DNA of 64,000 nucleotides from Xanthomonas theicola (GTDB lineage: Bacteria > Pseudomonadota > Gammaproteobacteria > Xanthomonadales > Xanthomonadaceae). The DNA lies in assembly GCF_014236795.1 (NCBI RefSeq), contig NZ_CP049017.1, positions 2,148,001 to 2,212,000 on the forward strand, in the 5' to 3' direction. The notes below the pieces were generated by a model. The model did not search any database. It worked only from the letters and a program-made list of their open reading frames with translations, and had not been told where the DNA came from. The position numbers and the translations under genes are program-made. Each line of letters begins with the position of its first letter. The stretch's first letter is position 1. This document shows, one piece after another, positions 1 to 9,731 of the stretch.

Positions 1-83
1 CAACGCCATCATGCCCACCGCAAGCCCGGCACATCGCGCACAGGCGCGGCCACCCCGAAATCGCAGGCACATCGCCGCACAAG

Positions 84-110
84 CGCAAACGGCCGCCCGA
101 GGGCGGCCGT
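84..110 (-). terminator. intrinsic terminator of the rpsP-rplS operon
   Basis: Two perfect 10-base arms (ACGGCCGCCC at 89-98 and its complement at 101-110) around a 2-base gap form a strong hairpin just past the rplS stop, followed on the minus strand by a short T-rich stretch. This fits the end of the leftward ribosomal operon. The T tract is weak, so its efficiency is uncertain. Confidence 0.6.
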
Positions 111-138
111 CGCGACAGCGACCGGAGTCGCGGGGGAA

Positions 139-555
139 CTACTCGGCCTTGGCGGCGGCCGCGGCGGCCTGGCGCGCGACCTTGGCCTGCGCAGCGGCGG
201 CCAGGTCTTCCTTGATGCGGGCGGCCTTGCCTTCCAGGCCACGCAGGTAGTACAGCTTGCCGGCGCGGACCTTGCCGCGGCGCTTCACTTCGACCGAGTC
301 GATGATGGCGCTGTGGGTCTGGAACACGCGCTCCACGCCGAAGCCGTGCGAGATCTTGCGCACGGTGAACGAGGAGTTCAGGCCGGCGTTCTTGGTGCCG
401 ATCACCACGCCTTCGTAGGCCTGGACGCGCTCGCGGTTGCCTTCCTTCACCTTGACGTTGACGACGACGGTGTCGCCCTGGTTGAACTCCGGCAGCTTGC
501 GCTGGATCTGGGCGGCTTCGAAGTCGGCCAGGATGGTCTTGTTGAGCTTGCTCAT
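139..555 (-). CDS. rplS: 50S ribosomal protein L19
   Basis: This 138-residue protein matches ribosomal protein L19, which sits at the interface of the two ribosomal subunits. The body from [13 protein letters not shown] onward has the L19 signature stretches [20 protein letters not shown] and [15 protein letters not shown]. The C-terminus carries an Ala/Lys-rich tail beyond the usual core of about 115 residues. The ATG at 555 was chosen because the longer open frame adds 30 residues with no family resemblance. It is the last gene of rpsP-rimM-trmD-rplS, 146 bases after trmD, and ends in TAG just before a hairpin. Confidence 0.97.
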   Translation of the reverse strand: MSKLNKTILADFEAAQIQRKLPEFNQGDTVVVNVKVKEGNRERVQAYEGVVIGTKNAGLNSSFTVRKISHGFGVERVFQTHSAIIDSVEVKRRGKVRAGKLYYLRGLEGKAARIKEDLAAAAQAKVARQAAAAAAKAE

Positions 556-701
556 GGTGGGCACCGCTTGTGTCTGGTGAGGTGGTCCGGCAGTCGCCGC
601 ATGGCGATTGCGCGAGGTGATTACGCGACATCGAGGATGGGCCAAGCGACAGAGGGCTCGACCGGAAAGCCGGATATTCTAACCCAGTCGTGCCGCCGTG
701 G

Positions 702-1484
702 CTAGGGCTTGAAGGGATTCTCCTGCAGCGGCGCCTGACCGGCCTGCTGGCCCTGGCGGAACTCCTCCAGCAGCCGCCGGTCGGCCGCACCCAGCGCGGC
801 TTCGTCCAGCAGCTCCGGGCGCCGCAGCCAGGTCCGGCCCAGCGCCTGCATGCGCCGCCAGCGCGCGATCGCGGCATGGTTGCCGGAACGCAGGATGGCC
901 GGCACCTCGCCCAGCGCATGTTCGCGCGGATGGGTGTAGTGCGGGCAGTCGAGCAACCCATCCGGACCTTCGAAGCTGTCCTGGGCGGCGGACTCGGCGT
1001 CGTTCAGCGCGCCCTCCTGCAGCCGGGTCACTGCGTCGACCAGCACCGCCGCGGCCAGTTCGCCGCCGGACAGCACGTAGTCGCCGATCGAGATCTCCTC
1101 GTCCACCGCCGCGGCGACGAAGCGTTCGTCCACGCCCTCGTAGCGCCCGCACAGCAGCACCAGCCGCGGCAGCGCCGCCAGTTGCCGGGCCTTGGCCTGG
1201 GTCAGCGGCCTGCCCTGGGGGCTCAGGTAGATCACCGGCGCCGGCTGCGGGTCGGCCTCGCGCACTGCCTGCAGGCAGGCCTGGAGCGGCTCGATCATCA
1301 TCACCATGCCCGGGCCGCCACCGAACGGACGGTCGTCCACCTTGCGGTAGCCACCGCTGGCGTAGTCGCGCGGGTTCCAGCCATGCAGCGCCAACAGTGC
1401 GCGCTCCTGCGCGCGGCCGACCACGCCGAACGCGGCGCACTGGGCGACGAACTCGGGGAACAGGCTGATGACGTCGATGCGCAT
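702..1484 (-). CDS. trmD: tRNA (guanine-37-N1)-methyltransferase TrmD
   Basis: TrmD methylates G37 next to the anticodon using S-adenosylmethionine and so prevents +1 frameshifts. The 260-residue protein has the SPOUT-family landmarks: RPFGGGPGM near residues 52-60, GRYEGVDER at 113-121, [13 protein letters not shown] at 133-145, and an Asp at 169 in [17 protein letters not shown] that lines up with the catalytic Asp of the E. coli enzyme. The start at MRIDVISLF is the family start; the longer frame reads through a heptamer repeat lying between rimM and trmD. It is third in the rpsP operon. Confidence 0.97.
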   Translation of the reverse strand: MRIDVISLFPEFVAQCAAFGVVGRAQERALLALHGWNPRDYASGGYRKVDDRPFGGGPGMVMMIEPLQACLQAVREADPQPAPVIYLSPQGRPLTQAKARQLAALPRLVLLCGRYEGVDERFVAAAVDEEISIGDYVLSGGELAAAVLVDAVTRLQEGALNDAESAAQDSFEGPDGLLDCPHYTHPREHALGEVPAILRSGNHAAIARWRRMQALGRTWLRRPELLDEAALGAADRRLLEEFRQGQQAGQAPLQENPFKP

Positions 1485-1493
1485 GGGCGGGTT

Positions 1494-1514
1494 CGGGACT
1501 CGGGACTCGGGACT
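1494..1514. repeat. three tandem CGGGACT heptamers
   Basis: CGGGACT occurs three times head to tail between rimM and trmD, just upstream of the trmD start. Similar heptamer runs lie after the superoxide dismutase gene (48503-48523) and before the DUF3301 gene (52704-52717). On the opposite strand the unit reads AGTCCCG, close to the GATTCCC-type heptamers common in xanthomonad intergenic DNA. Confidence 0.75.
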
Positions 1515-1560
1515 CGTAGAGCCTAGGCGGCCGCCGGGCCGGCGCACGTCGCCGCCGCCC

Positions 1561-2073
1561 TCAGAATTCCGGGTCCCAGTCGACCACGATCAGGTTGGCG
1601 TCGAAATCCACCGACTTGACGTAGTCCGGCTGCACGAACGGCAACAGCCGCTCGCGGTCGCCGCGCACCACCAGCACGTCGTTGGCGCCGGTCGAAAACA
1701 GATGCGAGACCTGCCCCAGGGCCACGCCGTCGACGGTGCGCACGTCCAGGCCTTCCAGGTCCACCCAGTAGTATTCGTCGGGCTTGGGCGGCGGCAGGGC
1801 GTCGCGTGCCACGTAGATCTCAGTGCCGCGCAGGGCCTCGACCGCATCGCGATCGGCGACGTCGGGCAAGGCGACCACCAGATGCTTGCTGGACGCGCGG
1901 CCGCGCACGCCGTTCAGGCTGCTTTCGCTGCCGTCGGGCTTGCGCACGATCCAGGGCTGATAGCGAAAAATGGCCAGGCGCGGCTCGGTCCAGGACTCGA
2001 GCTTGGCCTCGCCACGCACACCGAAGGCGCCCAGGATCCTGCCCAGCAGGATGCGGCGCTGGCCGTCTTTCAT
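1561..2073 (-). CDS. rimM: 16S rRNA processing protein RimM
   Basis: RimM is an assembly factor for the 30S head that binds ribosomal protein S19. The 170-residue product has the N-terminal RimM barrel ([18 protein letters not shown] near residues 11-28) followed by a PRC-type barrel with [11 protein letters not shown] in the middle, at the normal family length. The ATG start gives [13 protein letters not shown], with no better upstream choice. It lies between rpsP and trmD in the conserved order. Confidence 0.96.
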   Translation of the reverse strand: MKDGQRRILLGRILGAFGVRGEAKLESWTEPRLAIFRYQPWIVRKPDGSESSLNGVRGRASSKHLVVALPDVADRDAVEALRGTEIYVARDALPPPKPDEYYWVDLEGLDVRTVDGVALGQVSHLFSTGANDVLVVRGDRERLLPFVQPDYVKSVDFDANLIVVDWDPEF

Positions 2074-2119
2074 GGATGCGAAAAACCGATGGGCCGCACC
2101 GGTGGCGCGGCCCGCAGGA

Positions 2120-2380
2120 TCAGGCCGCGACGGCCTGGGCCTTGGTCGCTTCCTTGTACAGGTTGCGCACCTTGTCGGTCAGCTGCGCACCATTGGAGAC
2201 CCAATGGTCCACACGCGGCAGGTCCAGCACGATACGCGGCTCGGCACCCTGCGCGACCGGGTTGTAATAGCCCAGGCGTTCGATGTTGCGGCCGTCGCGC
2301 GCGCTGCGCACGTCGGTGACGATGATGTGGTAGAAGGGGCGCTTCTTGGCGCCGCCGCGGGTAAGGCGGATCTTGACCAT
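2120..2380 (-). CDS. rpsP: 30S ribosomal protein S16
   Basis: The 86-residue product begins [20 protein letters not shown], the hallmark S16 start, and keeps the later [11 protein letters not shown] segment. S16 stabilises the 5' domain of 16S rRNA. It is the first gene of the leftward operon rpsP-rimM-trmD-rplS, so the operon promoter should lie in the roughly 95-base gap upstream (2381-2476). Confidence 0.97.
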   Translation of the reverse strand: MVKIRLTRGGAKKRPFYHIIVTDVRSARDGRNIERLGYYNPVAQGAEPRIVLDLPRVDHWVSNGAQLTDKVRNLYKEATKAQAVAA

Positions 2381-2476
2381 GGTGGGTTTTCCGGTGTTGC
2401 CCAGTCGCCAGGATGGCGCGGTGAGCCGGTGATTATAGCGGGCGCCCGGAACGCTGCCAAGTCGTCCCCGGCTCCG

Positions 2477-3277
2477 TCAGATCGCTTGCCAGGGCTGGGT
2501 CTCGACGGCTTCGTTCAGTATCCGCAACAGCGCCGTGGCCGGCCCCAGCGCCTGCCCGTCCACCGCGGCGATGGCCTGCTGGCCGCGCGCATTGCAGGCG
2601 AAGACCGCGGCGAACCCGGCCAGTTCGCGCACCTGCAGCGGCCGCACCTGCTGGGCCACGCCCAGCGCGGCCAGACCCGCCTGCAGCAACCGCTCCTGGG
2701 TGCCGCGCAAGGCCGGCGCCTGCGGCCATACCACTCCCTGCCCGTCCCACGCGCCCAGGTTCCAGACCGAACCCTCGGCGACCAGACCCTGCGCATCGAC
2801 GAACAGCGCATCGTCGAAGCCGGCCTGCAGCGCCAGCCGGCGCTGGTGGAACAGGGCGAAGGTGCCGGCGTGCTTGATCTGCGGCAGCTCGCGCGCGAAC
2901 GCCACGCTGCGCACCCGCAGCGGCGTGGCATCCGGCGGTGCGGGCGCGGCCAGCGACACCAGCAGTTCCGGCGTGCAGGCCGCATCGGCGCGGCGGAAAT
3001 CGAAGTCGCGTGCGAACACGCTGGCGCGCAGGGAAGCATCGCCGCTGCCAAACACAGCCAGCGCCGCGCGCAACTCGGCGCGGACCCGCGCTGCCGACAG
3101 TCGGCTGCCGAACAGCGTGCGCGTGGCGTCGTCGAGCCGCTGCAGGTGCAGGTCGAAGCCGCGCACCGCGCCGGCGCGCACCTGCATCGTGCTGAAGTGG
3201 CCATAGTTGACCAGCGCCGGCGCGGCCAGCGCGTCCGTGCCCGCCGGGCGCCCGTTGCAGAACAGTTGCGCGTTCAC
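2477..3277 (-). CDS. class IV aminotransferase, probable 4-amino-4-deoxychorismate lyase
   Basis: The 266-residue product has the fold-type IV PLP enzyme pattern. [17 protein letters not shown] carries the likely PLP-binding Lys, and [19 protein letters not shown] is the conserved second half. The best guess is PabC, which makes p-aminobenzoate for folate, but D-amino-acid or branched-chain aminotransferases share the fold. The GTG at 3277 is preferred because it overlaps the stop of the upstream nitronate monooxygenase gene as GTGA, which suggests translational coupling. An open frame without stops runs further upstream but is only the shadow of that neighbour. Confidence 0.72.
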   Translation of the reverse strand: MNAQLFCNGRPAGTDALAAPALVNYGHFSTMQVRAGAVRGFDLHLQRLDDATRTLFGSRLSAARVRAELRAALAVFGSGDASLRASVFARDFDFRRADAACTPELLVSLAAPAPPDATPLRVRSVAFARELPQIKHAGTFALFHQRRLALQAGFDDALFVDAQGLVAEGSVWNLGAWDGQGVVWPQAPALRGTQERLLQAGLAALGVAQQVRPLQVRELAGFAAVFACNARGQQAIAAVDGQALGPATALLRILNEAVETQPWQAI

Positions 3278-4344
3278 AGCAGCGCCTGCGCCTGATCCCA
3301 CCAGGTGTCGAGCAGCCTCGCCGCCGGCTGCGCCGGCGCCATCCAGGCCGACTGCCCAGCCCAGGCCTGCATCGCCGCGAGCCGGTCGTCGCGAACCGCG
3401 GCCTGGCGCATCGGCGCGGTCAACCCGCGTTGCACCGGATACGGCTGCGGCGGCGCCGCCGCGGGTTCGGCCGCGGCGCGCACGTAGTCGGTGGCCAGCG
3501 CACGCCCGAGGCGACCGGAAAAGGCGCGGGTCAATGCGGTCTGCTCCGGCTCCGTGCGCGCCAGCGCCTCGGCCCAGGCCGGCGCCAGCGCGGCCTCCGG
3601 CGTACGCAGGAACGCGGTACCGATCTGCACCGCGCTGGCGCCCAAGGCCAGCGCCGCGGCGATGCCGCGGCCATCGCCGATGCCGCCGGCGGCGATCACC
3701 GGCACGTCCAGGCAGTCGGCCAGGCGCGGCAGCAGCGCGAACAGTCCGCTCAGTTGCTGCTCGGCGCGCGACGCATCGAACGCGCCGCGGTGGCCGCCGG
3801 CCTCCGCTCCCTGCGCGACCACCGCGTCGGCACCGGCGGCCTGCGCCGCCAATGCCTCGTCCAGCGTGGTGGCGCAAGCGAACCAGGCGATGCCGGCCTG
3901 CTTGAGTTGCGCGACGAAAGCCGACGGGAACAGGCCCATGATCGAGGACGCCACCGCCGGGCGCGCGTCCAGCAGCGCGATGCATTGTGCGTCGAAATCG
4001 GCCGGGCCGGCATCGCCGGCGGCGGCCTCGACCGAAGGCCCCCATTGCGCGAGGAACGAGCCGGTGGCGGCTTCGGCGGCGGCGTCGCGCAGCGGCAGCG
4101 GATCGGGCACCCACAGATTGATCTGCGCCGGCCCGGCGCTGCTGCGCCGGAACGCCCGCATCCAGCCGACAATGTCCGCCGCAGACGACAGCACTGCGCC
4201 CATCGCGCCCATGCCACCGGCCTGTGCGACCGCCGCCGACAACGGCACCGGGCAGGCGCCGGCCATCGGCGCCAAGAGGATCGGCGCGCGCAGGCCAAAG
4301 CGCGCGCAGAACGCGATCAGGCGGTGGTGCAGCGAATCGTTCAT
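3274..4344 (-). CDS. nitronate monooxygenase (2-nitropropane dioxygenase family)
   Basis: This is an FMN-dependent TIM-barrel enzyme that oxidises alkyl nitronates. The 356-residue product shows [11 protein letters not shown] near the N-terminus, the [17 protein letters not shown] segment with the family His, and [20 protein letters not shown], the phosphate-binding part of the FMN site. The start [13 protein letters not shown] was chosen over a longer frame whose extra 55 residues look non-coding. Its stop overlaps the next gene's GTG start. The physiological substrate is unknown. Confidence 0.85.
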   Translation of the reverse strand: MNDSLHHRLIAFCARFGLRAPILLAPMAGACPVPLSAAVAQAGGMGAMGAVLSSAADIVGWMRAFRRSSAGPAQINLWVPDPLPLRDAAAEAATGSFLAQWGPSVEAAAGDAGPADFDAQCIALLDARPAVASSIMGLFPSAFVAQLKQAGIAWFACATTLDEALAAQAAGADAVVAQGAEAGGHRGAFDASRAEQQLSGLFALLPRLADCLDVPVIAAGGIGDGRGIAAALALGASAVQIGTAFLRTPEAALAPAWAEALARTEPEQTALTRAFSGRLGRALATDYVRAAAEPAAAPPQPYPVQRGLTAPMRQAAVRDDRLAAMQAWAGQSAWMAPAQPAARLLDTWWDQAQALL

Positions 4345-4563
4345 GGCGTGCGGATGCCGCGGTGGCGGCGTGGCGAATGACGCAGCGATGATATCGCCAG
4401 TCCTGCGCAGTGGCGGCGCGGCGCCCCAGGCGCAGGCATGCGCGGGGTGGAAGCTGCGTCGGATTGGATGGCGAGATGGCTCGCCCTGCCCGCTCATCGC
4501 CCTTCTCATGCATCGCGAAGTGCTTCGGCCCGCGCCCCCAACCCTTTACGGGAGAGAGGCGCC

Positions 4564-5418
4564 TTAGAACCTGTTCAGGATCTTTTGAGTAGTAGTGTCA
4601 GGAATGCCAGGTGGATGAACTGCAAGCTGGTGTTGAGCTTGCGCTCGCAGTTCTTCCATAGCCTTCGGTTCTTTTCCAGCCACGCAAAGCTGCGTTCGAC
4701 GCTCCAGCGCTTGGGCATGACCTTGAAGATGTGCAGTTCGCTGCGTTCGGCGATCTGCACCGTGACTTGCTTGCCCAGGATCTCTCGTACGCCTTCGGCG
4801 AATGGTTCTGCGGTATAGACGCTATCGCACAACAGGCTTTGCACGTGTCCCAGGTTCGGCTTGCAACGATCCAGGGATTGAAGCGCGCCTTTGCGGTCGG
4901 TCACTTCCGCCGTCGTCACCGCGACCGCATGCAGCAGGCCTTGGGTATCGACGGCGATGCGACGCTTGATCCCCGAGACCTTCTTGCCCGCGTCATAACC
5001 CTTCTGGCCGGCCGTGTCCGTGTTCTTCACGCTCTGTGCGTCCACGATCAAGAACGTGCTGCAAGCGTTGCGCCCCTGTCCCTGGCGGGCCGCGCCAACC
5101 TGATTTCTTGAGCGCCCGCTCCAGCAGGCTCACTCCTTCATCGTCTGGTTCGCTCCACTTGGCAAAGTAGCAGTGCACGGTGCGCCACTTCGGGAAGTCG
5201 CTGGGCAGCGCTGGCCACTGACAGCCGGTGCGCAGCAGGTACAGCACCGCGCACCACACGTCCTACAGATCCACGGTCCGTGGCTTGGTACGCTTGCGCG
5301 CCTGCTCCAGAATGGGGCGGATCTGCTCGAACCGCTCCCGGCTCATGGCACTCGGATACGTCTTTGTGCGCATCCGCAGAGTTTGCACTACCCGGGAAAG
5401 ATCGTGAACAGGTTCTAA
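4564..5418 (-). mobile_element. decayed IS5-family insertion sequence
   Basis: About 855 bases bounded by matching terminal inverted repeats: TTAGAACCTGTTCA at the left and its complement TGAACAGGTTCTAA at the right. It encodes a broken IS5-type transposase on the minus strand. Flanking bases do not form a clear direct repeat. Its right end lies two bases from the left end of an IS30-like element, so the two insertions effectively abut. Confidence 0.85.
4575..5346 (-). pseudogene. IS5-family transposase, amber codon plus frameshift
   Basis: Reading from the ATG at 5346, the product starts MSRERFEQIRPILEQARKR. An in-frame TAG at 5263-5265 falls just before DVWCAVLYLLRTGCQW. About 160 bases later, an extra G after ALKKS moves the frame, and the catalytic part resumes as FLIVDAQSVKNTDTAGQKGYD, where D of VDAQSVKN is the first DDE residue. 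The last part, RWSVERSFAWLEKNRRL, has the expected Glu. Both lesions must be bypassed for activity, so it is likely dead. A programmed frameshift is known in some IS5 groups but would not explain the amber codon. Confidence 0.85.
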
Positions 5419-5420
5419 GA

Positions 5421-6476
5421 CTCAAGTTCCCAGTGCAACACCTCACAGAGCGCAGGAGGTTGCGCTGGGCAAACAGTCCAGTCATCTGCGTGTTGAGGAA
5501 CGCGCGGTGCTGCAGGTGGAGCGCGATCGAGGAACGCGCTTGCGCAAGATCGGTCGCCGGTGGGGATGCCGTGCATCGACGCCGAGCCGCCAGGTCGGTG
5601 GTCTGCAAGGGCCGGTGTCCTGTGCGCACGCGGCGGCGGCGGCCTATCGCTCGCGCCGCTCGCGCTGCGTGCGCCCTCGCCGGCCCCTGGAAGGTTCGTC
5701 GTTGTTCCCGTGCGTCGATGAGCGCCTGGTGTACGAGCGCTGGTCGCCACAGCAGATCGCGGCCGCACGGCGGGACAGGCATCCGGACGCTTCCAGCCAG
5801 CGGGTCAGCCACGAGAGGATCGCTGCGGCGATCGACACGCAGCGGGGGGGGGTCTGAACAAGGCGCTGATCCATGCATGGAGAGGGGGCCAGCCCACACC
5901 AGGTGGCAGGCGCACGACAGCGGCGGTGCGCTCGTGGGCGCCGGAGGAGCTGCGCATCGTGCATGGCCCGGACCCGGTGAAGCAGCGCCTGGCGCCGGGG
6001 CATGGGGAGGGCGCCCTGATCGAAGGCGCGTTCAACCGTTCATGCGTGGGCGCACTGGTGGAACGCAAGACCCGCTTGGTGGTGCTGTGCAGGATGGACG
6101 GTGGCACGGCGCAGGCGGCGGTCGAGGGGTTTCCCCGGCAGATGAAGCAGCGGCCGGCCTTCCTGGGTGAGAGCCCGACCGACGACCGCGGAACGGACCT
6201 GCTACGAGGAACGGATGCAGCGGTTGAACAGCCAGGTCCGGTTCGCCGATCCGCATGCGCCGTGGCAGCGCGGCAGCAACGAGAACACCAACGGCTTGCT
6301 GCGCCAGTTCCTGCCCTACGGGGTGGACCTGTCGCAGGCCCGTCAGGAGTACCTCAATCGCGTGGCCAAGCGAACGAACGCACGGCCGCGCCAGCCATTG
6401 GCCTGGGCGACCCCGGCGGCGGCCTTGGAGAAGGACATCCTGGCATTCAAATCACATGTTGCACTTGATTCTTGAG
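5421..6476 (+). mobile_element. IS30-family insertion sequence, inactive
   Basis: About 1056 bases with imperfect terminal inverted repeats: CTCAAGttcccAGTGCAACA at the left, matching CTCAAGaatcaAGTGCAACA from the right end. Size and coding content fit IS30-family elements of Xanthomonas such as IS1112; that name is an inference from memory, not a database match. No clear target duplication is visible. Confidence 0.8.
5500..6475 (+). pseudogene. IS30-family transposase, several frameshifts
   Basis: Family sequence is spread over at least three reading frames. HLRVEERAVLQVERDRGTRL and YERWSPQQIAA lie early, with the helix-turn-helix region garbled. EELRIVHGPDPVKQRL through NRSCVGALVERKTRLVVLCR, the DDE core, sits in a second frame. 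FADPHAPWQRGSNENTNGLL, the conserved C-terminal DDE segment with its Glu, sits in a third. A run of eight G near 5845-5852 marks one shift point. The gene cannot make a full transposase. Confidence 0.8.
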
Positions 6477-6511
6477 ACCGCCCCCCCTCTCAGCGACGCG
6501 CCCGGCGTTGT

Positions 6512-7720
6512 CTAGCTGGCTCTGCTGTCTGCCCAGCTCTGGTCCGGCACCCGCACCCAGCCCTCCATCAGCACCCGCGCGCTGCGGCTCATGATTGCCT
6601 TGGCGACAGTCCACTGCCCGCCCACCTGCCGCACCTCGGCACCGACCCGCAGGGTGCCGGAGGGATGGCCGAAGCGCACCGCCTGGCGCTCGTCGCCGCC
6701 GGCGGCGCGGTTCACCAGCGTGCCGGGAATCGCCGCGGCGGCGCCGATCGCCACCGCGGCGGTGCCCATCATCGCGTGGTGCAGCTTGCCCATCGACATC
6801 GCCCGCACCAGCAGGTCGATGTCGGCGGCGGCGACCGGCTTGCCGCTGGAAGCCACGTAGTCGGCCGGCGGCGCAACGAAAGCCACCTTGGGCGTGTGCT
6901 GGCGCGTCGCCGCCTGTTCCAGCGTGGCGATCAGGCCCATGCGCAGCGCGCCGTGCGCGCGGATCGTCTCGAACCGGGCCAGCGCCTGCGCATCGCCGTT
7001 GATCGCGTCCTGCAGTTCAGTGCCGCGGTAGCCCAGCGCCTGCGCGTCGAGGAAGATGGTCGGGATGCCGGCGTTGATGAGGGTGGCCTCGAACGTCCCG
7101 ACGCCCGGCACCTCGAGCGTATCGACCAAGTTGCCGGTGGGAAACATCGCCGCGTCCGCGCCGTCTTCGTCCGCGGCCGGATCGAGGAATCGGAGCTGGA
7201 TCTCGGCCGCGGGGAAGGTCACCCCGTCCAGTTCGAAGTCGCCGCTCTCCTGCACCGCACCGGCCACGATCGGCACCTGCGCCAGGATGGTCTTGCCGAT
7301 GTTGATCTGCCAGATCCGCACCGTGGCGATGCCGTCGCGCGGGACGCGCGCGGCGTCGACCAGGCCGGCGCCGATCGCGAACGGCCCCACCGCCGCCGAC
7401 AGGTTGCCGCAGTTGCCGCTCCAGTCCACGAACGCGCGCTCGATCGCCACCTGCCCGAACAGGTAGTCCACGTCGTGGTCCGCGCGCGCGCTCGGCGCCA
7501 CGATCACCGTCTTGCTGGTGCTGGACGTCGCCCCGCCCATGCCGTCGATCTGCTTGGCGTAGGGATCGGGACTGCCGATCACCCGCAGCAGCAGCGCATC
7601 GCGCGCCGCGCCGGGCAACTGCGCGGCGGCCGGCAGATCCTGCAGGCGGAAGAACACGCCCTTGGACGTGCCGCCGCGCATGTAGGTGGCGGGAATGCGG
7701 AGCTGGGGGAGATGGGCCAT
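6512..7720 (-). CDS. prpF: PrpF-type aconitate/2-methylaconitate isomerase
   Basis: PrpF isomerises 2-methylaconitate in the 2-methylcitrate cycle for propionate use, working with AcnD, PrpB and PrpC. The 402-residue product has the family start LRIPATYMRGGTSKGVFF, where the Gly-rich RGGTSKG is diagnostic, then FVDWSGNCGNLSAAVGPFAI and a late HPSGTLRVGAEV. Length is normal. None of the usual prp partners is next to it in this window; the left side is two dead insertion sequences and the right side an almost gene-free stretch. It could be the last gene of a rearranged prp operon. Confidence 0.9.
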   Translation of the reverse strand: MAHLPQLRIPATYMRGGTSKGVFFRLQDLPAAAQLPGAARDALLLRVIGSPDPYAKQIDGMGGATSSTSKTVIVAPSARADHDVDYLFGQVAIERAFVDWSGNCGNLSAAVGPFAIGAGLVDAARVPRDGIATVRIWQINIGKTILAQVPIVAGAVQESGDFELDGVTFPAAEIQLRFLDPAADEDGADAAMFPTGNLVDTLEVPGVGTFEATLINAGIPTIFLDAQALGYRGTELQDAINGDAQALARFETIRAHGALRMGLIATLEQAATRQHTPKVAFVAPPADYVASSGKPVAAADIDLLVRAMSMGKLHHAMMGTAAVAIGAAAAIPGTLVNRAAGGDERQAVRFGHPSGTLRVGAEVRQVGGQWTVAKAIMSRSARVLMEGWVRVPDQSWADSRAS

Positions 7721-8379
7721 GGATGTGCGCCTCGGGACGAAATCGGTGGACGTGCCGGTCGGATGGTCGGGAAGCTTACGCCGTGTTTCATCACCCGCAT
7801 AGGTAAACGCGGGCGACAATGCACCCGCAGAGATGACATTCCCTCTGGGCAATCGACGGCAGCCGTTGCAGGCGCGGGTCAAGCATCCGGTGGTATGCAT
7901 CCCGTGGCATTCGTTGCGGCCCAGTACAGATGCTTGAACAAGACGCCCCAGTCGTTCGCGGCCACATCCGCCGGAGAACGCCCACTATGAACTTGCCCCC
8001 TGAAAATGGACGCCAAGAAGCTTCGGTCAAGCGGCCTGACTGAAGCGCTTGGCATAGTCGTTCCTGATTCCCCACATCATGCATCCAGCGTTGCCCTTGG
8101 ATACGGCAGCGGTGGCGTACGCCCGGCTGCGAAAGAACAGTACACCCGCTTCGAGCAGGCCAACGTTATCTTGCAGGCATGCACAGCCTCCGATGCCATC
8201 GTGTGCGGTGAACTCATCTGCGTCAACACATATCCAAACGGCAAGCGACAAGGCGACAAACGCCAGTACCGCCAAGCGCTGCCACGTGCGCAGAAGTGAG
8301 TGAGTGCTTCAATCGCAAGGCAACACCATGTCAGCTGAAAATAATGAGCAGGAATTGCCCATACCGTTGCCGGGGATTG
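7721..8379. other. long gap between prpF and hflX
   Basis: About 660 bases with no recognisable conserved gene. Several short overlapping open frames exist on both strands; the only one with protein-like composition is the small exported candidate at 8027-8275 on the minus strand. Nothing like an RNA gene or clear terminator was seen. Confidence 0.4.
8027..8275 (-). CDS. possible small exported protein
   Basis: An 82-residue frame starting at a TTG. Its first 16 residues, AVLAFVALSLAVWICV, form a hydrophobic helix that could be a signal sequence. The rest has four Cys (CVDADE, CACLQD and GCMMWG contexts), compatible with a small disulfide-bonded periplasmic protein. There is no ATG or GTG start, and an in-frame TGA lies about 12 codons upstream. 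The overlapping plus-strand frame (8006-8299) is less convincing. No family was recognised, so this is tentative. Confidence 0.3.
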   Translation of the reverse strand: MAVLAFVALSLAVWICVDADEFTAHDGIGGCACLQDNVGLLEAGVLFFRSRAYATAAVSKGNAGCMMWGIRNDYAKRFSQAA

Positions 8380-9705
8380 TTACTGTTGCCGCCAGGCTTC
8401 TTCCTGGCGCGGCGGCAGCAGCGCACGGATCGGCGCGCCGTCCGCGCCGGCGGCCAGGCGTTCGGCCTCGGTGATCGGGATATCCACCTGCAGCAGCCAG
8501 CCGTCCTCGTCGGCGTGCTCGCCGCGGATCACCTGCAACTGGTGCAATTTCGAGCGCAGGCGCCCGGCGCTGGGTGGCAGGCGCAGGCTGCCCTGCACAT
8601 GCTGCAGGCCCAGGCGCTGGCCGAGCACCCTCTGCAGCAGGTCCAGTCCGCGCGCGTCCCGTGCCGAGATCCAGACCCGCTCGCGACGCGCCTGGTCGGG
8701 CACGCCGTCCTGCGCGTCGTGGCGCACCTCGGCGCCCTCGATGCGGTCGATCTTGTTGAACACCAGCAGCTGCGGCAGATCGCCGGCGCCGACCGCGTGC
8801 AGCACCTCGTCGACCTGGGCGATGCGCTCCTCGCGCAGCGGATCGGCGGCATCGACCACGTGCAGCAGCAGGTCGGCCTCGCGCGCCTCGGACAGGGTCG
8901 AACGGAATGCGGCGACCAGCTCATGCGGCAGGTTGCGCACGAAGCCGACGGTATCGGCCAGCATTGCATGGCCGCCGGGCAGCGCGATGCGGCGCACGGT
9001 CGGGTCCAGCGTCGCGAACAGCTGGTCGGCGGCGTAGGCGTCGGCGCCGGTCAGCGCGTTGAACAAGGTCGACTTGCCGGCATTGGTATAGCCCACCACC
9101 GCGATCCGCGGCAGTTCGCTGCGCACCCGCGCACGGCGCATCTGGGTGTGCTGCACCTCGACCTTCTCCAGCCGCTTCTGCAACTGTTCGACCCGCTTCT
9201 GCAGCAGCCGGCGGTCGGTCTCCAGCTGGGTTTCGCCAGGGCCGCGCAGGCCGATCGAACCGCCGCGCTGGCGTTCCAGGTGGGTCCAGCCGCGCACCAG
9301 CCGGGTGGCCATGTGGCGCAGCTGCGCCAGCTCGACCTGCAGCTTGCCCTCGTGGCTGCGCGCGCGCTGCGCGAAGATGTCCAAGATCAGCCCGGTGCGG
9401 TCGATCACCCGCCGCTCCAGGTACTTCTCCAGGTTGCGCTCCTGGCCCGGGCTGAGCGCATGGTTGACCAGGATCAGGTCGGCGCCGCTGGCGTCGGCCG
9501 CGGCCTTGACCTCTTCCAGCTTGCCGCTGCCGATCAGCGTCGACGGACTGGGCTTGTCGATGCGCGCGGTCAGCGTGGCGGCGATGCTGGCGCCGGCAGA
9601 GCGCGCCAGATCGGCGAACTCCTCCAGCACCTCGTCTTGCAACGGCCCCGCTGCATACGGCTGGATCAGCAATGCATGCTCGCCGCGTCGGGAACGATCA
9701 AACAC
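8380..9705 (-). CDS. hflX: ribosome-associated GTPase HflX
   Basis: HflX splits stalled ribosomes under stress. The 441-residue product has the N-terminal HflX domain with LIGSGKLEEV near residues 58-66, the hallmark GLRGPGETQLETDRR near 152-166, a coiled linker, then the GTPase domain: GYTNAGKST at 205-213, DTVGFVRNLP (G3) and FNKID (G4). The length is typical. It follows hfq on the same strand by 26 bases, in the widely conserved miaA-hfq-hflX order. Confidence 0.96.
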   Translation of the reverse strand: MFDRSRRGEHALLIQPYAAGPLQDEVLEEFADLARSAGASIAATLTARIDKPSPSTLIGSGKLEEVKAAADASGADLILVNHALSPGQERNLEKYLERRVIDRTGLILDIFAQRARSHEGKLQVELAQLRHMATRLVRGWTHLERQRGGSIGLRGPGETQLETDRRLLQKRVEQLQKRLEKVEVQHTQMRRARVRSELPRIAVVGYTNAGKSTLFNALTGADAYAADQLFATLDPTVRRIALPGGHAMLADTVGFVRNLPHELVAAFRSTLSEAREADLLLHVVDAADPLREERIAQVDEVLHAVGAGDLPQLLVFNKIDRIEGAEVRHDAQDGVPDQARRERVWISARDARGLDLLQRVLGQRLGLQHVQGSLRLPPSAGRLRSKLHQLQVIRGEHADEDGWLLQVDIPITEAERLAAGADGAPIRALLPPRQEEAWRQQ

Positions 9706-9731
9706 CCGCGGCCCCGGTCTGCACCTGCGTC

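Noticed and set aside
1494..1514. Heptamer arrays as CRISPR repeats
   Set aside because: Units are 7 bases with no spacers; no CRISPR array or cas gene was seen anywhere in the window.
2477..4513. A single 678-codon open frame spanning two genes as a fused enzyme
   Set aside because: The upstream two thirds are low-complexity Arg/Ala/Gly-rich and lie out of frame with the nitronate monooxygenase, so the frame is a GC-driven shadow; the real start is the coupled GTG at 3277.
4564..6476. A composite transposon made by the neighbouring IS elements
   Set aside because: The two elements belong to different families, abut directly and enclose no cargo gene.
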